Below are positions 4,339 through 10,271 of a stretch of 10,271 bases of DNA, piece by piece. The translations under genes and the position numbers were made by a program. Below the pieces are notes generated by a model that saw nothing but the letters and a program-made list of their open reading frames with translations, did not search any database and was not told the DNA's origin. Positions within the stretch are counted from its first letter, which is position 1; each line of letters opens with the position of its first letter. The stretch covers positions 1 to 10,271 of the forward strand of contig JAFGJS010000044.1 in the NCBI GenBank assembly GCA_016928995.1, in the 5' to 3' direction. The DNA comes from Candidatus Sumerlaeota bacterium. Its GTDB lineage: Bacteria; Sumerlaeota; Sumerlaeia; JAFGJS01.

Positions 4339-4806
4339 ATGACACAACAATCTTATCAATATCAACGGAACGGCTATGTCATCGACACCGACCAACAACG
4401 GCTGGATCTCAATGCGATTCACGCATTCTTGAAGCATTCCTATTGGTCTCCGGGGCTTCCGCGCGATGTCATGGAAAGGGCGATTGAAAACTCGTTCTGC
4501 TTTGGGCTTTATCAGGATGATCAACAGATTGGTTTTGCGCGGATCATCACGGACTATGCCCATTTTGCGTATCTCTGCGATGTCTTTGTGCTTAAGCCCT
4601 ATCGAGGCAAAGGCTTGGGGAAATGGCTGGTCGAATGTGTCGTCAATTGCGAACTTCTGCAAGGCTTGCGCGCCTTTCGCTTGGGCACGCGAGATGCGCA
4701 TGAGCTTTATCAGCAGTATGGCTTTCAAGCGCTTGAGAATCCGGAATATGGGATGGAGATAAAAAATCGTCCATCATGGCTCCGTCCGGAACTGGTCGAG
4801 GAATAA
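4339..4806 (+). CDS. GNAT family N-acetyltransferase (155 aa), first of three in tandem
   Basis: A single-domain GNAT (Gcn5-related) enzyme that would transfer an acetyl group from acetyl-CoA to an amine. The acceptor is unknown. Motif A is clear: VFVLKPYRGKGLGKWLVE, with the pyrophosphate-binding loop RGKGLG at residues 89-94. It is preceded by the beta4 strand YLCDVFVL and followed by motif B, AHELYQQYGFQALENPE, near residues 120-136. The length is normal for a one-domain GNAT. The substrate-side N-terminus has SYWSPGLP, seen in many small GNATs annotated only as acetyltransferase. The only possible start in this frame is the ATG at 4339, and it lacks a good Shine-Dalgarno site. The next GNAT follows after about 60 bases on the same strand. 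It is cytoplasmic. Confidence 0.85.
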   Translation: MTQQSYQYQRNGYVIDTDQQRLDLNAIHAFLKHSYWSPGLPRDVMERAIENSFCFGLYQDDQQIGFARIITDYAHFAYLCDVFVLKPYRGKGLGKWLVECVVNCELLQGLRAFRLGTRDAHELYQQYGFQALENPEYGMEIKNRPSWLRPELVEE

Positions 4807-4869
4807 ATATATCACAATGAATCCTCCTGTTTGCGACGCGTGGGATTCTTCCAGAGAAATGAGTTTCAA

Positions 4870-5403
4870 ATGCAAGCTTCACAGATCAACGAATCCGGCG
4901 GACAGCCGCTCCAGTTTCGGCCGCTGTCCGCATTTCAAGCGGGAACGATCCACGACTTGTTGTCGGAGTGCTATGCGTCCCTTCTTGCGGATTTATCCGA
5001 GCCGGAGCATCGAGCGATACTTCAACGGCAGTGGCAAGAGACGGATCAATTTGCGTTTGCCATGAAAGACACGCCGGTTGGTGACTGTTTCTTCATCACC
5101 TGTCGGCAGGATGTTCCAATTGGCATGGGTTCCTTCGATCCGCGAAGCCTGCCGGGGTCGGCCAGCATCGGCCAGAATTGCGTTCTCCCGGCCTATCGAG
5201 GGAAGGGCTATGGGAAGTTTCAACTACGGCATATTCTCGCATTGCTTCGCCTGCGCCATGCGTCGAAAATCATCGTGGTGACCTCCGCGCATCCATTTTT
5301 CCTGCCGGCCCAGCGGATGTATCAATCCTGCGGTTTCCAGGAGACTTGCCGATTCCCGGGGGTTTTTGCGGAATGCATTCAATATGAGTTGACGCTCGCC
5401 TGA
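4870..5403 (+). CDS. GNAT family N-acetyltransferase (177 aa), second of three in tandem
   Basis: A second, clearly different GNAT domain. With the ATG at 4870, motif A falls at residues 104-116: CVLPAYRGKGYGK, with the acetyl-CoA loop RGKGYG at 110-115. A helix rich in Leu and Arg follows (FQLRHILALLRLRH), then a strand IIVVTSAHP, and motif B is AQRMYQSCGFQET at about 147-159. The N-terminal third (residues 15-60) contains YASLLADLSEPE and WQETDQFAF and should form the acceptor site. The acceptor is unknown. An in-frame TTG at 4831 would add 13 residues, but neither start has a strong ribosome site and the ATG is preferred. The gap to the next GNAT is 43 bases, so the three probably share a transcript. 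Confidence 0.82.
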   Translation: MQASQINESGGQPLQFRPLSAFQAGTIHDLLSECYASLLADLSEPEHRAILQRQWQETDQFAFAMKDTPVGDCFFITCRQDVPIGMGSFDPRSLPGSASIGQNCVLPAYRGKGYGKFQLRHILALLRLRHASKIIVVTSAHPFFLPAQRMYQSCGFQETCRFPGVFAECIQYELTLA

Positions 5404-5446
5404 GCGCGCAATGACGCCGGATGAAACCGCATCAATGGGGTGAAAT

Positions 5447-5935
5447 ATGATTCGCAATGCAAACATCGACGACGCTGCGGCGATCTGCGGCATCTATAAC
5501 CACTACGTGGAAAAAACGATCATTACCTTTGAGGAACAGCCTGTTTCAGCCGATGAGATGCAGAGCCGCATCAAGGAAGTGACGGCGGTTTATCCCTGGC
5601 TGGTTTGGGAGGACGCCGGGATAATCGCGGGTTATGCCTACGCGGGTCAATGGAAGAGCCGGCGCTCTTTCCGGCATACCGTGGAAAGCACCGTGTATCT
5701 CGCTCCCGGCGCCACGGGCCGCGGCATGGGCCGCCAGTTGTATGCAGGACTGATCGATGCGCTTCGTGATCGCGGCATTCATAGCGTGATTGGCGGCATT
5801 TCCCTGCCGAATCCAGCGAGCGTCGCGCTGCATGAGAAGATGGGTTTTGAGAAGATCGGCCATTTCAAGGAAGTCGGCTGGAAGTTCAATCAATGGATCG
5901 ACGTGGGATATTGGGAGTTGATTTTGCATCCGTGA
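5447..5935 (+). CDS. Phosphinothricin/methionine sulfoximine-type GNAT acetyltransferase (162 aa), third in tandem
   Basis: This is close to the Pat/Bar/YncA (MddA) group of GNATs, which N-acetylate phosphinothricin, methionine sulfoximine, methionine sulfone or similar amino acids. Typical features run in order: an N-terminal IRNANIDDAAAICGIYNHYV; ITFEEQPVSADEM; a Tyr-Ala-Tyr-Ala strand GYAYAGQWKSR; HTVESTVYL with Glu80; the acetyl-CoA loop TGRGMG (90-95) before QLYAGLIDAL; GGISLPNPASVALHEKMGF with Asn122 and His129; and a C-terminal GWKFNQWIDVGYWEL. Length and motif order fit the family fully. The exact substrate in this organism is not known. The ATG at 5447 is preceded by GGGGTG at 5437-5442. 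The gene is 43 bases after the second GNAT. A 184-base gap with its own candidate promoter follows before glgP. Confidence 0.88.
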   Translation: MIRNANIDDAAAICGIYNHYVEKTIITFEEQPVSADEMQSRIKEVTAVYPWLVWEDAGIIAGYAYAGQWKSRRSFRHTVESTVYLAPGATGRGMGRQLYAGLIDALRDRGIHSVIGGISLPNPASVALHEKMGFEKIGHFKEVGWKFNQWIDVGYWELILHP

Positions 5936-6003
5936 AGAGGATTTCCAGCTTTGCCTTGACCACGCGGATCGAGTCCGAAATAAAAGCCATCAGGCAAAAT
6001 CAG

Positions 6004-6032
6004 TTGACCGGGGAGCGCGCTCCAAGCATACT
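6004..6032 (+). promoter_or_regulatory. Candidate sigma70-like promoter of glgP with a palindrome in the spacer
   Basis: TTGACC at 6004-6009 and CATACT at 6027-6032 are separated by 17 bases. The spacer contains the perfect 12-bp palindrome GGAGCGCGCTCC at 6012-6023, a possible operator. A weaker pair (TTGACC at 5956, AATAAA at 5979) lies upstream. The leader to the ATG at 6120 contains a small hairpin GCGCAT-CGAGA-ATGCGC (6072-6088). Confidence 0.33.
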
Positions 6033-6119
6033 GTACTGGCGGTTTTGGATGCGAGCGCGTTCAGCGGGAGGGCGCATCGAGAATGCGCGGATTCGAATTT
6101 GAATGGGACAACATGAGTC

Positions 6120-8678
6120 ATGATTAAATACCGTACTTTTCGCGTGGTTCCCTCGATTCCTGCTCCGCTGGAGGGATTGCGGGAAATCGCAATGAATTAT
6201 CACTGGTGCTGGGACAAGGAATCGATCGAGCTTTTTTATCGCCTTGACCGCGATTTATGGCGTGAAACCCACCAGAATCCAGTGCTGATGCTGGGCCGCA
6301 TTTCGCAGGAGCGGCTGGAGGAACTGGCTCAGGACGACAGTTATCTGGCGCATATCCAGCGGGTGCTGGTGCGGCATGTAATGTATATGCAGAACAAGGC
6401 CGATTGGTTCAAGATCAACCATCCTGATTCCAAAAAGATCCAAGTGGCGTATTTCTCCGCGGAATTCGGCCTCGCGGAGAGCCTGCCGATCTACTCGGGA
6501 GGCTTGGGCGTGCTGGCCGGCGATCATCTGAAGGCCTGCAGCGACCTGGGCGTGCCGCTTGTGGCCATCGGTCTGGCGTATCGCACGGGGTATTTCCAGC
6601 AGTACCTGAATCCTGACGGCTGGCAGCTGGAGCGATATCCCGAGAATGATTTCTACAATCTGGCGGCGGAGCTGGTGAAAGACGAAAAGGGCGAACCCGT
6701 TCACATCTATGTGGCTTTTCCGGACGGTGAATGCCGCGCGCAGATTTGGAGGGTGATGGTCGGCCGTGTGGCGCTGCATTTACTCGACACGAACATCGAA
6801 GAGAATTCACCGCGCATGCGGAGCGTGACGGATCAGCTTTACGTCAGCGACCGGGAATCCCGCATTCGTCAGGAAGTGTTGCTGGGCGTCGGCGGCATCC
6901 GTGCGCTTAAGGCGCTGAAATATAGCCCATCGGTGTGCCACATGAACGAAGGCCATTCGGCGTTTCTGGCGCTGGAGCGCATCGCCGTGGCGATGGAGGA
7001 GCACGGCCTGAGTTTCGAAGAGGCCAAGTGCGCCGTAGCCAATGGCAACGTATTCACAACGCATACGCCGGTGCCGGCGGGCAATGAAATTTTCGACAAT
7101 GAGCTGGTCTGGCGCTATTGTCATGGCTTCGCGAGCCGTTTGGGATTGAGCAAAGACGATTTTTTAGGCATGGGGCGCCAGAATCCGAAGGACCAGAACG
7201 AGCCATTCTGCATGACCGTGCTGGCGTTGCGTTGCGCCGATTATTGCAACGGCGTAAGCAAACTGCACGGCAAGGTTTCGCGTGGCATGTGGAGCCGCAC
7301 CTGGCCGGAACTGCCCGATGACGAGACGCCGATCGCTGCGATCACGAACGGCATTCACTCGCGCACGTGGATTTCGAGCGATCTATGCAACCTGTTCGAC
7401 CGCTATCTCGGACCGCGCTGGCAGACCGAACCGTGGAACAAGGCGGTGTGGGAGCGTGTGAAGGAAATTCCGGACGCGGAGCTCTGGCGCACGCACGAGC
7501 GGCGGCGCGAGCGGCTTGTGGCCTTTGCTCGCCGGCGGCTGCGTCAGCAGCTGGAAAACAAAGGCGCTCCACGTTCGGAGGTGAAGGCCGCCGAGGAGGT
7601 GCTGGATCCTGAGGCGATGACAATCGGCTTTGCCCGCCGTTTCGCTACGTACAAACGCGCCACGCTGATCTTCCGCGATGTGGAGCGGCTGCTGCAGATT
7701 CTGTGTCATGCGGAAAGGCCGGTGCAAATCCTGATCGCCGGCAAGGCGCACCCCGCCGACAACCTGGGCAAGGAAATGATTCGCAATATCATCCATATCT
7801 GCCGCAAGGAGCCGTTCCGCAGCCATGTCGTGTTCCTGGAGAATTATGATATGGAGGTGGCGCGCTACCTGGTGCAGGGGGCGGACATCTGGCTGAACAC
7901 GCCGCGCCGTCCGCTGGAGGCTTCGGGCACCAGCGGGATGAAGGCCGCCGTGAACGGCGCGCTGAACCTGAGCGTCCCCGATGGCTGGTGGGAAGAAGGC
8001 TACAACGGCGAGAACGGCTTCCGCATCGGTCTGGGGGAATCATACGACGACTTTGAAGTGCAGAACGACGTGGAGAGCCGCATCATCTACGATTTGCTGG
8101 AAAAGGAAGTGGCGCCGATGTTTTACGAGCGCGGCCGTGACGGACTGCCGCGCGAGTGGATCCGTTTCATGAAAAGCGCGCTTGCCAGCATCGCGCCGGA
8201 GTTCAGCGCCTCGCGCATGGTGCAGGACTATTCCGAACGGTTCTATGTGGAGGCTGCGCGGCGCTATGAAACGATGACCGCCGGCAACTACGAACGCTGC
8301 CGCAATCTGATTCAGTGGAAGAACAGCGTGCTGAAAAACTGGAGCCGCATCAAGGTGCTGAACATCGAAGCGGAAATCGGAGCGCAATGCTCCGTGGGCG
8401 TCAATGTGCCGGTCAAGGTGGAGATCGAGATCGGCGATTTGGATCCGGACAGCCTGCGCGTGGAGGTGTATTACGGCGTGCTTGACTCCGAAGGCCGTCT
8501 GACGGCGTCAACGATTATGCCGTTGGAGAAGGCCGGCGACAAGCATGGCGCGAGTTGCGTCTACCAGGGCAGCATCCGCACGGAAAAATCCGGCGGTTAC
8601 GGCTACGCCGTCCGCGTATTGCCGAATCACCCGGATCTTTCCACGCACAACATGCCGGGATACATCATCTGGAGTTGA
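6120..8678 (+). CDS. glgP: Alpha-glucan (glycogen/maltodextrin) phosphorylase, GT35, DUF3417 type
   Basis: This 852-residue cytoplasmic enzyme releases glucose-1-phosphate from the non-reducing ends of alpha-1,4-glucans with phosphate and pyridoxal phosphate (PLP). The N-terminus (about 8-100: [35 protein letters not shown]) is the DUF3417 domain of the alternative phosphorylase branch found in many bacteria and archaea, not the E. coli GlgP/MalP branch. Family blocks follow: [60 protein letters not shown] and [11 protein letters not shown]. The PLP-lysine block is [19 protein letters not shown], with Lys608 as the predicted Schiff-base residue, followed by [16 protein letters not shown]-terminal beta domain (about 745-852) ends [13 protein letters not shown] and GYIIWS, usual for this subgroup. 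The start has GGGA at 6105-6108. No other glycogen genes are in the window. It ends at a strong terminator facing hisF. Confidence 0.96.
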   Translation: MIKYRTFRVVPSIPAPLEGLREIAMNYHWCWDKESIELFYRLDRDLWRETHQNPVLMLGRISQERLEELAQDDSYLAHIQRVLVRHVMYMQNKADWFKINHPDSKKIQVAYFSAEFGLAESLPIYSGGLGVLAGDHLKACSDLGVPLVAIGLAYRTGYFQQYLNPDGWQLERYPENDFYNLAAELVKDEKGEPVHIYVAFPDGECRAQIWRVMVGRVALHLLDTNIEENSPRMRSVTDQLYVSDRESRIRQEVLLGVGGIRALKALKYSPSVCHMNEGHSAFLALERIAVAMEEHGLSFEEAKCAVANGNVFTTHTPVPAGNEIFDNELVWRYCHGFASRLGLSKDDFLGMGRQNPKDQNEPFCMTVLALRCADYCNGVSKLHGKVSRGMWSRTWPELPDDETPIAAITNGIHSRTWISSDLCNLFDRYLGPRWQTEPWNKAVWERVKEIPDAELWRTHERRRERLVAFARRRLRQQLENKGAPRSEVKAAEEVLDPEAMTIGFARRFATYKRATLIFRDVERLLQILCHAERPVQILIAGKAHPADNLGKEMIRNIIHICRKEPFRSHVVFLENYDMEVARYLVQGADIWLNTPRRPLEASGTSGMKAAVNGALNLSVPDGWWEEGYNGENGFRIGLGESYDDFEVQNDVESRIIYDLLEKEVAPMFYERGRDGLPREWIRFMKSALASIAPEFSASRMVQDYSERFYVEAARRYETMTAGNYERCRNLIQWKNSVLKNWSRIKVLNIEAEIGAQCSVGVNVPVKVEIEIGDLDPDSLRVEVYYGVLDSEGRLTASTIMPLEKAGDKHGASCVYQGSIRTEKSGGYGYAVRVLPNHPDLSTHNMPGYIIWS

Positions 8679-8724
8679 TTTTTTTCAGCGCAGAGCGGTT
8701 ATCTTCAGCAAGGTGAAAATATAT

Positions 8725-8757
8725 CAGGGGCGATTGTTTTCAATCGCCCCTGTTTGT
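8725..8757 (+). terminator. Rho-independent terminator between convergent glgP and hisF
   Basis: CAGGGGCGATTG (8725-8736), the loop TTTT, and CAATCGCCCCTG (8741-8752) form a perfect 12-bp GC-rich stem followed by TTTGT. It lies 46 bases after the glgP stop. On the minus strand the stem is followed by ATATATTTTC, so it may also end the hisF transcript. Confidence 0.85.
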
Positions 8758-8793
8758 AATTGAAGTAAGAATTTGCGGGAAACGCAATAATCA

Positions 8794-9588
8794 TCAAATC
8801 CGCATGGGATTGCCGCGTTCCGCCAGGTATTGTTTGGCCTGGCCGATCGTGTAGGTTCCGAAATGGAAAATCGACGCGGCGAGCACGGCGTCGGCCTTGC
8901 CTTCATGCAGCACATGATGCAGATGATCGAGATTGCCCGCGCCTCCGCTGGCGATCACGGGGATGTCCACCGCTTCGCTGACCGCGCGGGTCAGTTCAAT
9001 ATCATAGCCGCTCTGCGTGCCGTCGCCGTCCATTGAAGTCAGCAGGATCTCGCCTGAACCGAGTTCCTGCGCCTTGCGCGCCCATTCGATCGCGTCGATG
9101 CCGGCCGGCGTGCGTCCGCCATGCGTAAAAACCTCCCAGCGCAGCTCGGCAGGATCGCATGACTCGCCGATGCGAGGGCAGTCCGGTAGGCGCCGGGCGT
9201 CGATGGCCACCACGATGCACTGCGCTCCAAAGCGATTGGAGGCGCGCTGGATGAATTCCGGTTCGTTCACCGCCGCCGTGTTGAGCGAAATCTTGTCCGC
9301 TCCGGCGCGCAGCATGTTATTGATGTCCTCATTGTTGCGCAGCCCCCCGCCGACCGTAAGCGGTAGGAAAATCTGCGCCGCCGTCCGCTCCACGACGTCG
9401 ATCATGATATTCCGCGCGTCGCTGGAGGCTGTGATGTCGAGAAACACCAGTTCATCCGCGCCGGCCTCGTCATAGGCCTTGGCGCACTCCACGGGATCGC
9501 CGGCGTCGATTAAGTCAATGAAATTCACGCCTTTGACTACGCGGCCGTCCTTGACGTCAAGACAGGGGATGATGCGTTTGGTCAGCAT
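8794..9588 (-). CDS. hisF: Imidazole glycerol phosphate synthase, cyclase subunit HisF
   Basis: HisF pairs with the glutaminase HisH. It uses the released ammonia to turn PRFAR into imidazole glycerol phosphate and AICAR, a step shared by histidine and purine metabolism. The 264-residue sequence is a complete (beta/alpha)8 barrel. It begins [20 protein letters not shown], with catalytic Asp11 and Asp130 (in VVAIDARR), matching the usual numbering. Phosphate sites are VGGGLR and IASGGAGN, and FTHGGRTP and [13 protein letters not shown] are family blocks. A short extra stretch near residues 134-149 ([15 protein letters not shown]) makes it slightly longer than many HisF proteins. The start at 9588 is chosen over an upstream in-frame ATG at 9639 because the family begins here; the 17 extra residues ([15 protein letters not shown]) do not look conserved. 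A GGAGG lies 12 bases upstream, rather far. No hisH or hisA neighbour is in the window. Confidence 0.96.
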   Translation of the reverse strand: MLTKRIIPCLDVKDGRVVKGVNFIDLIDAGDPVECAKAYDEAGADELVFLDITASSDARNIMIDVVERTAAQIFLPLTVGGGLRNNEDINNMLRAGADKISLNTAAVNEPEFIQRASNRFGAQCIVVAIDARRLPDCPRIGESCDPAELRWEVFTHGGRTPAGIDAIEWARKAQELGSGEILLTSMDGDGTQSGYDIELTRAVSEAVDIPVIASGGAGNLDHLHHVLHEGKADAVLAASIFHFGTYTIGQAKQYLAERGNPMRI

Positions 9589-9752
9589 AGGGTAGGATTT
9601 CCTCCCGCGGTATGGAGCATGCGACGGCGGGCAAAACATATGCGGCGCCGTGCAATCAAGCGGATTTTTAACGCCCTGGAATGAGGTTGGCTATTAAAAA
9701 AAGCGACTGGCGGCGCCCAATCTCAGTATATGCCGTCCGGATGTTTGCGCGC

Positions 9753-9790
9753 AGGCGATTTTCCGGCAGGCAGATTGCCTGGAATCGCCT
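9753..9790. other. Nested hairpin in the hisF-tRNA intergenic region
   Basis: The outer arms AGGCGATT (9753-9760) and AATCGCCT (9783-9790) enclose CAGGCA-GAT-TGCCTG (9767-9781), with a six-base bulge on one side. It lies just before a strong Shine-Dalgarno and a tiny ORF. No T tract follows, so it is not a typical terminator. The rest of 9589-9936 holds only the tRNA promoter and leader described separately, and no secure gene. Confidence 0.4.
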
Positions 9791-9808
9791 TGAAATTGGA
9801 GGAGTTGC

Positions 9809-9901
9809 ATGTTTTACGGCGATCTTATTCGACCTGAATTTCGAGCGACGTTTTATGTTGACACCCTGCGGAACGGCCTATATTGTCCGTCGAGTTTTTA
9901 A
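9809..9901 (+). CDS. Possible 30-aa leader-type peptide upstream of tRNA-Lys
   Basis: GGAGGAG at 9798-9804 is an excellent ribosome site for the ATG at 9809. The frame runs 30 codons, beginning MFYGDLIRPEF, to a TAA at 9899-9901. The tRNA promoter lies inside it. No family is recognised. The ribosome site and the hairpin just upstream are the only support, so chance is likely. Confidence 0.18.
   Translation: MFYGDLIRPEFRATFYVDTLRNGLYCPSSF
9858..9886 (+). promoter_or_regulatory. Sigma70-like promoter of the tRNA-Lys/tRNA-Glu pair
   Basis: A consensus TTGACA lies at 9858-9863. A -10 box is either TATTGT at 9881-9886 (17-bp spacing) or the better-matching TATATT at 9879-9884 (15-bp spacing). 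The start would fall near 9891. The short leader contains a 7-bp GC stem, ACGGCGG (9906-9912) with CCGCCGT (9922-9928), eight bases before the tRNA and possibly relevant to 5' processing. Confidence 0.6.
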
Positions 9902-9936
9902 CGGAACGGCGGTCGCGGCCGCCGCCGTAAAAGGCT

Positions 9937-10012
9937 GGGTGAGTAGCTCAGTCGGCAGAGCAGCGGCCTTTTAAGCCGTTGGCCGTGGGTTCGAATCCCA
10001 CCTCACCTACCA
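9937..10012 (+). tRNA. trnK: tRNA-Lys (anticodon UUU)
   Basis: A full cloverleaf of 76 bases includes an encoded CCA. The acceptor GGGTGAG pairs with CTCACCT (a G-U at the first pair), the D-arm is GCTC/GAGC, the anticodon stem is GCGGC/GCCGT with loop CTTTTAA (anticodon TTT), the variable loop is TGGCC, and the T-arm is GTGGG-TTCGAAT-CCCAC. It is followed by tRNA-Glu after 52 bases, probably on one transcript. Confidence 0.97.
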
Positions 10013-10064
10013 CTCTTTTGTGGCGCTAGCCCAGAGTGACATCATCGGTTTTCATCGCATACGC

Positions 10065-10140
10065 GACCCCATCGTCTAGTGGCCTAGGACATCGGCCTTT
10101 CACGCCGACAACACGGGTTCGACTCCCGTTGGGGTCGCCA
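10065..10140 (+). tRNA. trnE: tRNA-Glu (anticodon UUC)
   Basis: The acceptor GACCCCA pairs with TGGGGTC, followed by discriminator G and an encoded CCA. The D-arm is GTCT/GGAC around AGTGGCCTA, the anticodon stem is TCGGC/GCCGA with loop CTTTCAC (anticodon TTC), and the T-arm is ACGGG-TTCGACT-CCCGT. The length is 76 bases. The D-loop and anticodon arm are typical of bacterial tRNA-Glu. Confidence 0.97.
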
Positions 10141-10206
10141 CTTCTTTTGAGAAACATTCTCATTCGCAGAATATAGTTTCAACTCTAACGCGGCCCGCCA
10201 GATTAC

Positions 10207-10250
10207 AAAAGGCTGCAAGCCGTTGGTTATGATGACTTGCAGCCTTTTCG
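10207..10250 (+). terminator. Hairpin terminator after the tRNA-Glu gene
   Basis: AAAAGGCTGCAAG (10207-10219) and CTTGCAGCCTTTT (10236-10248) are exact 13-bp inverted repeats with a 16-base loop. The stem ends in a T run, and the A run before it makes it potentially bidirectional. It is the likely end of the tRNA transcript. Confidence 0.65.
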
Positions 10251-10271
10251 ATTCCGGGAATTTCAAGTTCT

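Noticed and set aside
6255-6810. Long minus-strand ORFs inside glgP
   Set aside because: Antisense shadows of a high-GC coding gene; they are His/Arg/Ala-rich with no domains.
9589-9639. Upstream in-frame start for hisF at 9639
   Set aside because: The 17 added residues precede the well-conserved [12 protein letters not shown] start and do not look conserved.
9681-9974. 97-codon plus ORF
   Set aside because: It reads into the tRNA-Lys gene and has no ribosome site.
10084-10266. 60-codon minus ORF ending in RPQRESNPCCRRERPMS
   Set aside because: This is a well-known artefact of translating the complement of a tRNA-Glu gene.
10065-10271. tRNA-Glu as an integration site of a mobile element
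   Set aside because: No integrase and no duplicated tRNA 3' end are visible within the 130 bases available downstream.

Overview
The window looks like part of a bacterial chromosome with moderate to high GC. The best guess is the PVC group (Verrucomicrobiota, Kiritimatiellota or Lentisphaerota). This rests on the kinds of short palindromic repeats between genes, on fibronectin-III and LamG-type protein debris, and on the style of the metabolic genes. No feature here settles taxonomy. Four metabolic or RNA landmarks are secure: an alpha-glucan phosphorylase (glgP), hisF, tRNA-Lys(UUU) and tRNA-Glu(UUC).

Left part (1-2721). The window opens inside the 3' end of a fibronectin type III gene. About 40 bases after its stop lies a second, orphan copy of the same 20-residue tail, with a palindromic repeat at the junction. 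Next comes a lower-GC, apparently co-transcribed cassette. It holds an 81-aa unknown protein, an exported trypsin-like (S1C) serine protease with an extra C-terminal beta-type domain, a 53-codon small ORF that fills the gap, and a 252-aa protein with a Cys-Cys-His...Cys-Cys HNH-like zinc cluster. The small ORF and the HNH-like gene overlap by ATGA. A TATAAT box sits in the loop of a perfect 11-bp dyad upstream of the cassette. The pairing of an exported protease with an HNH-like protein is the least explained gene content here.

Middle part (2722-4338). This 1.6-kb stretch is nearly gene-free and packed with palindromic repeats from at least five families. These include five hairpins with a CCCC/GGGG stem, a 170-bp element with 20-bp terminal inverted repeats, a 375-bp pair of 28-bp inverted repeats that encloses a second 27-bp pair, and three hairpins linked to GTGGC. 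Several related copies differ by compensatory changes in both stem arms, so pairing itself appears to be conserved. The only protein traces are a doubtful ORF and a frameshifted LamG-type C-terminal tail.

Right part (4339-10271). Three different GNAT acetyltransferase genes lie in tandem on the plus strand. They are followed by glgP, which has a candidate promoter of its own. glgP (plus) and hisF (minus) converge on a strong 12-bp terminator hairpin. Beyond hisF is a divergent intergenic region with a strong sigma70-like promoter that drives a tRNA-Lys/tRNA-Glu pair, which ends at a 13-bp hairpin terminator.

The genes do not form one pathway. glgP (storage glucan breakdown) and hisF (histidine and AICAR synthesis) are housekeeping genes, while the left cassette and the repeat zone look accessory.
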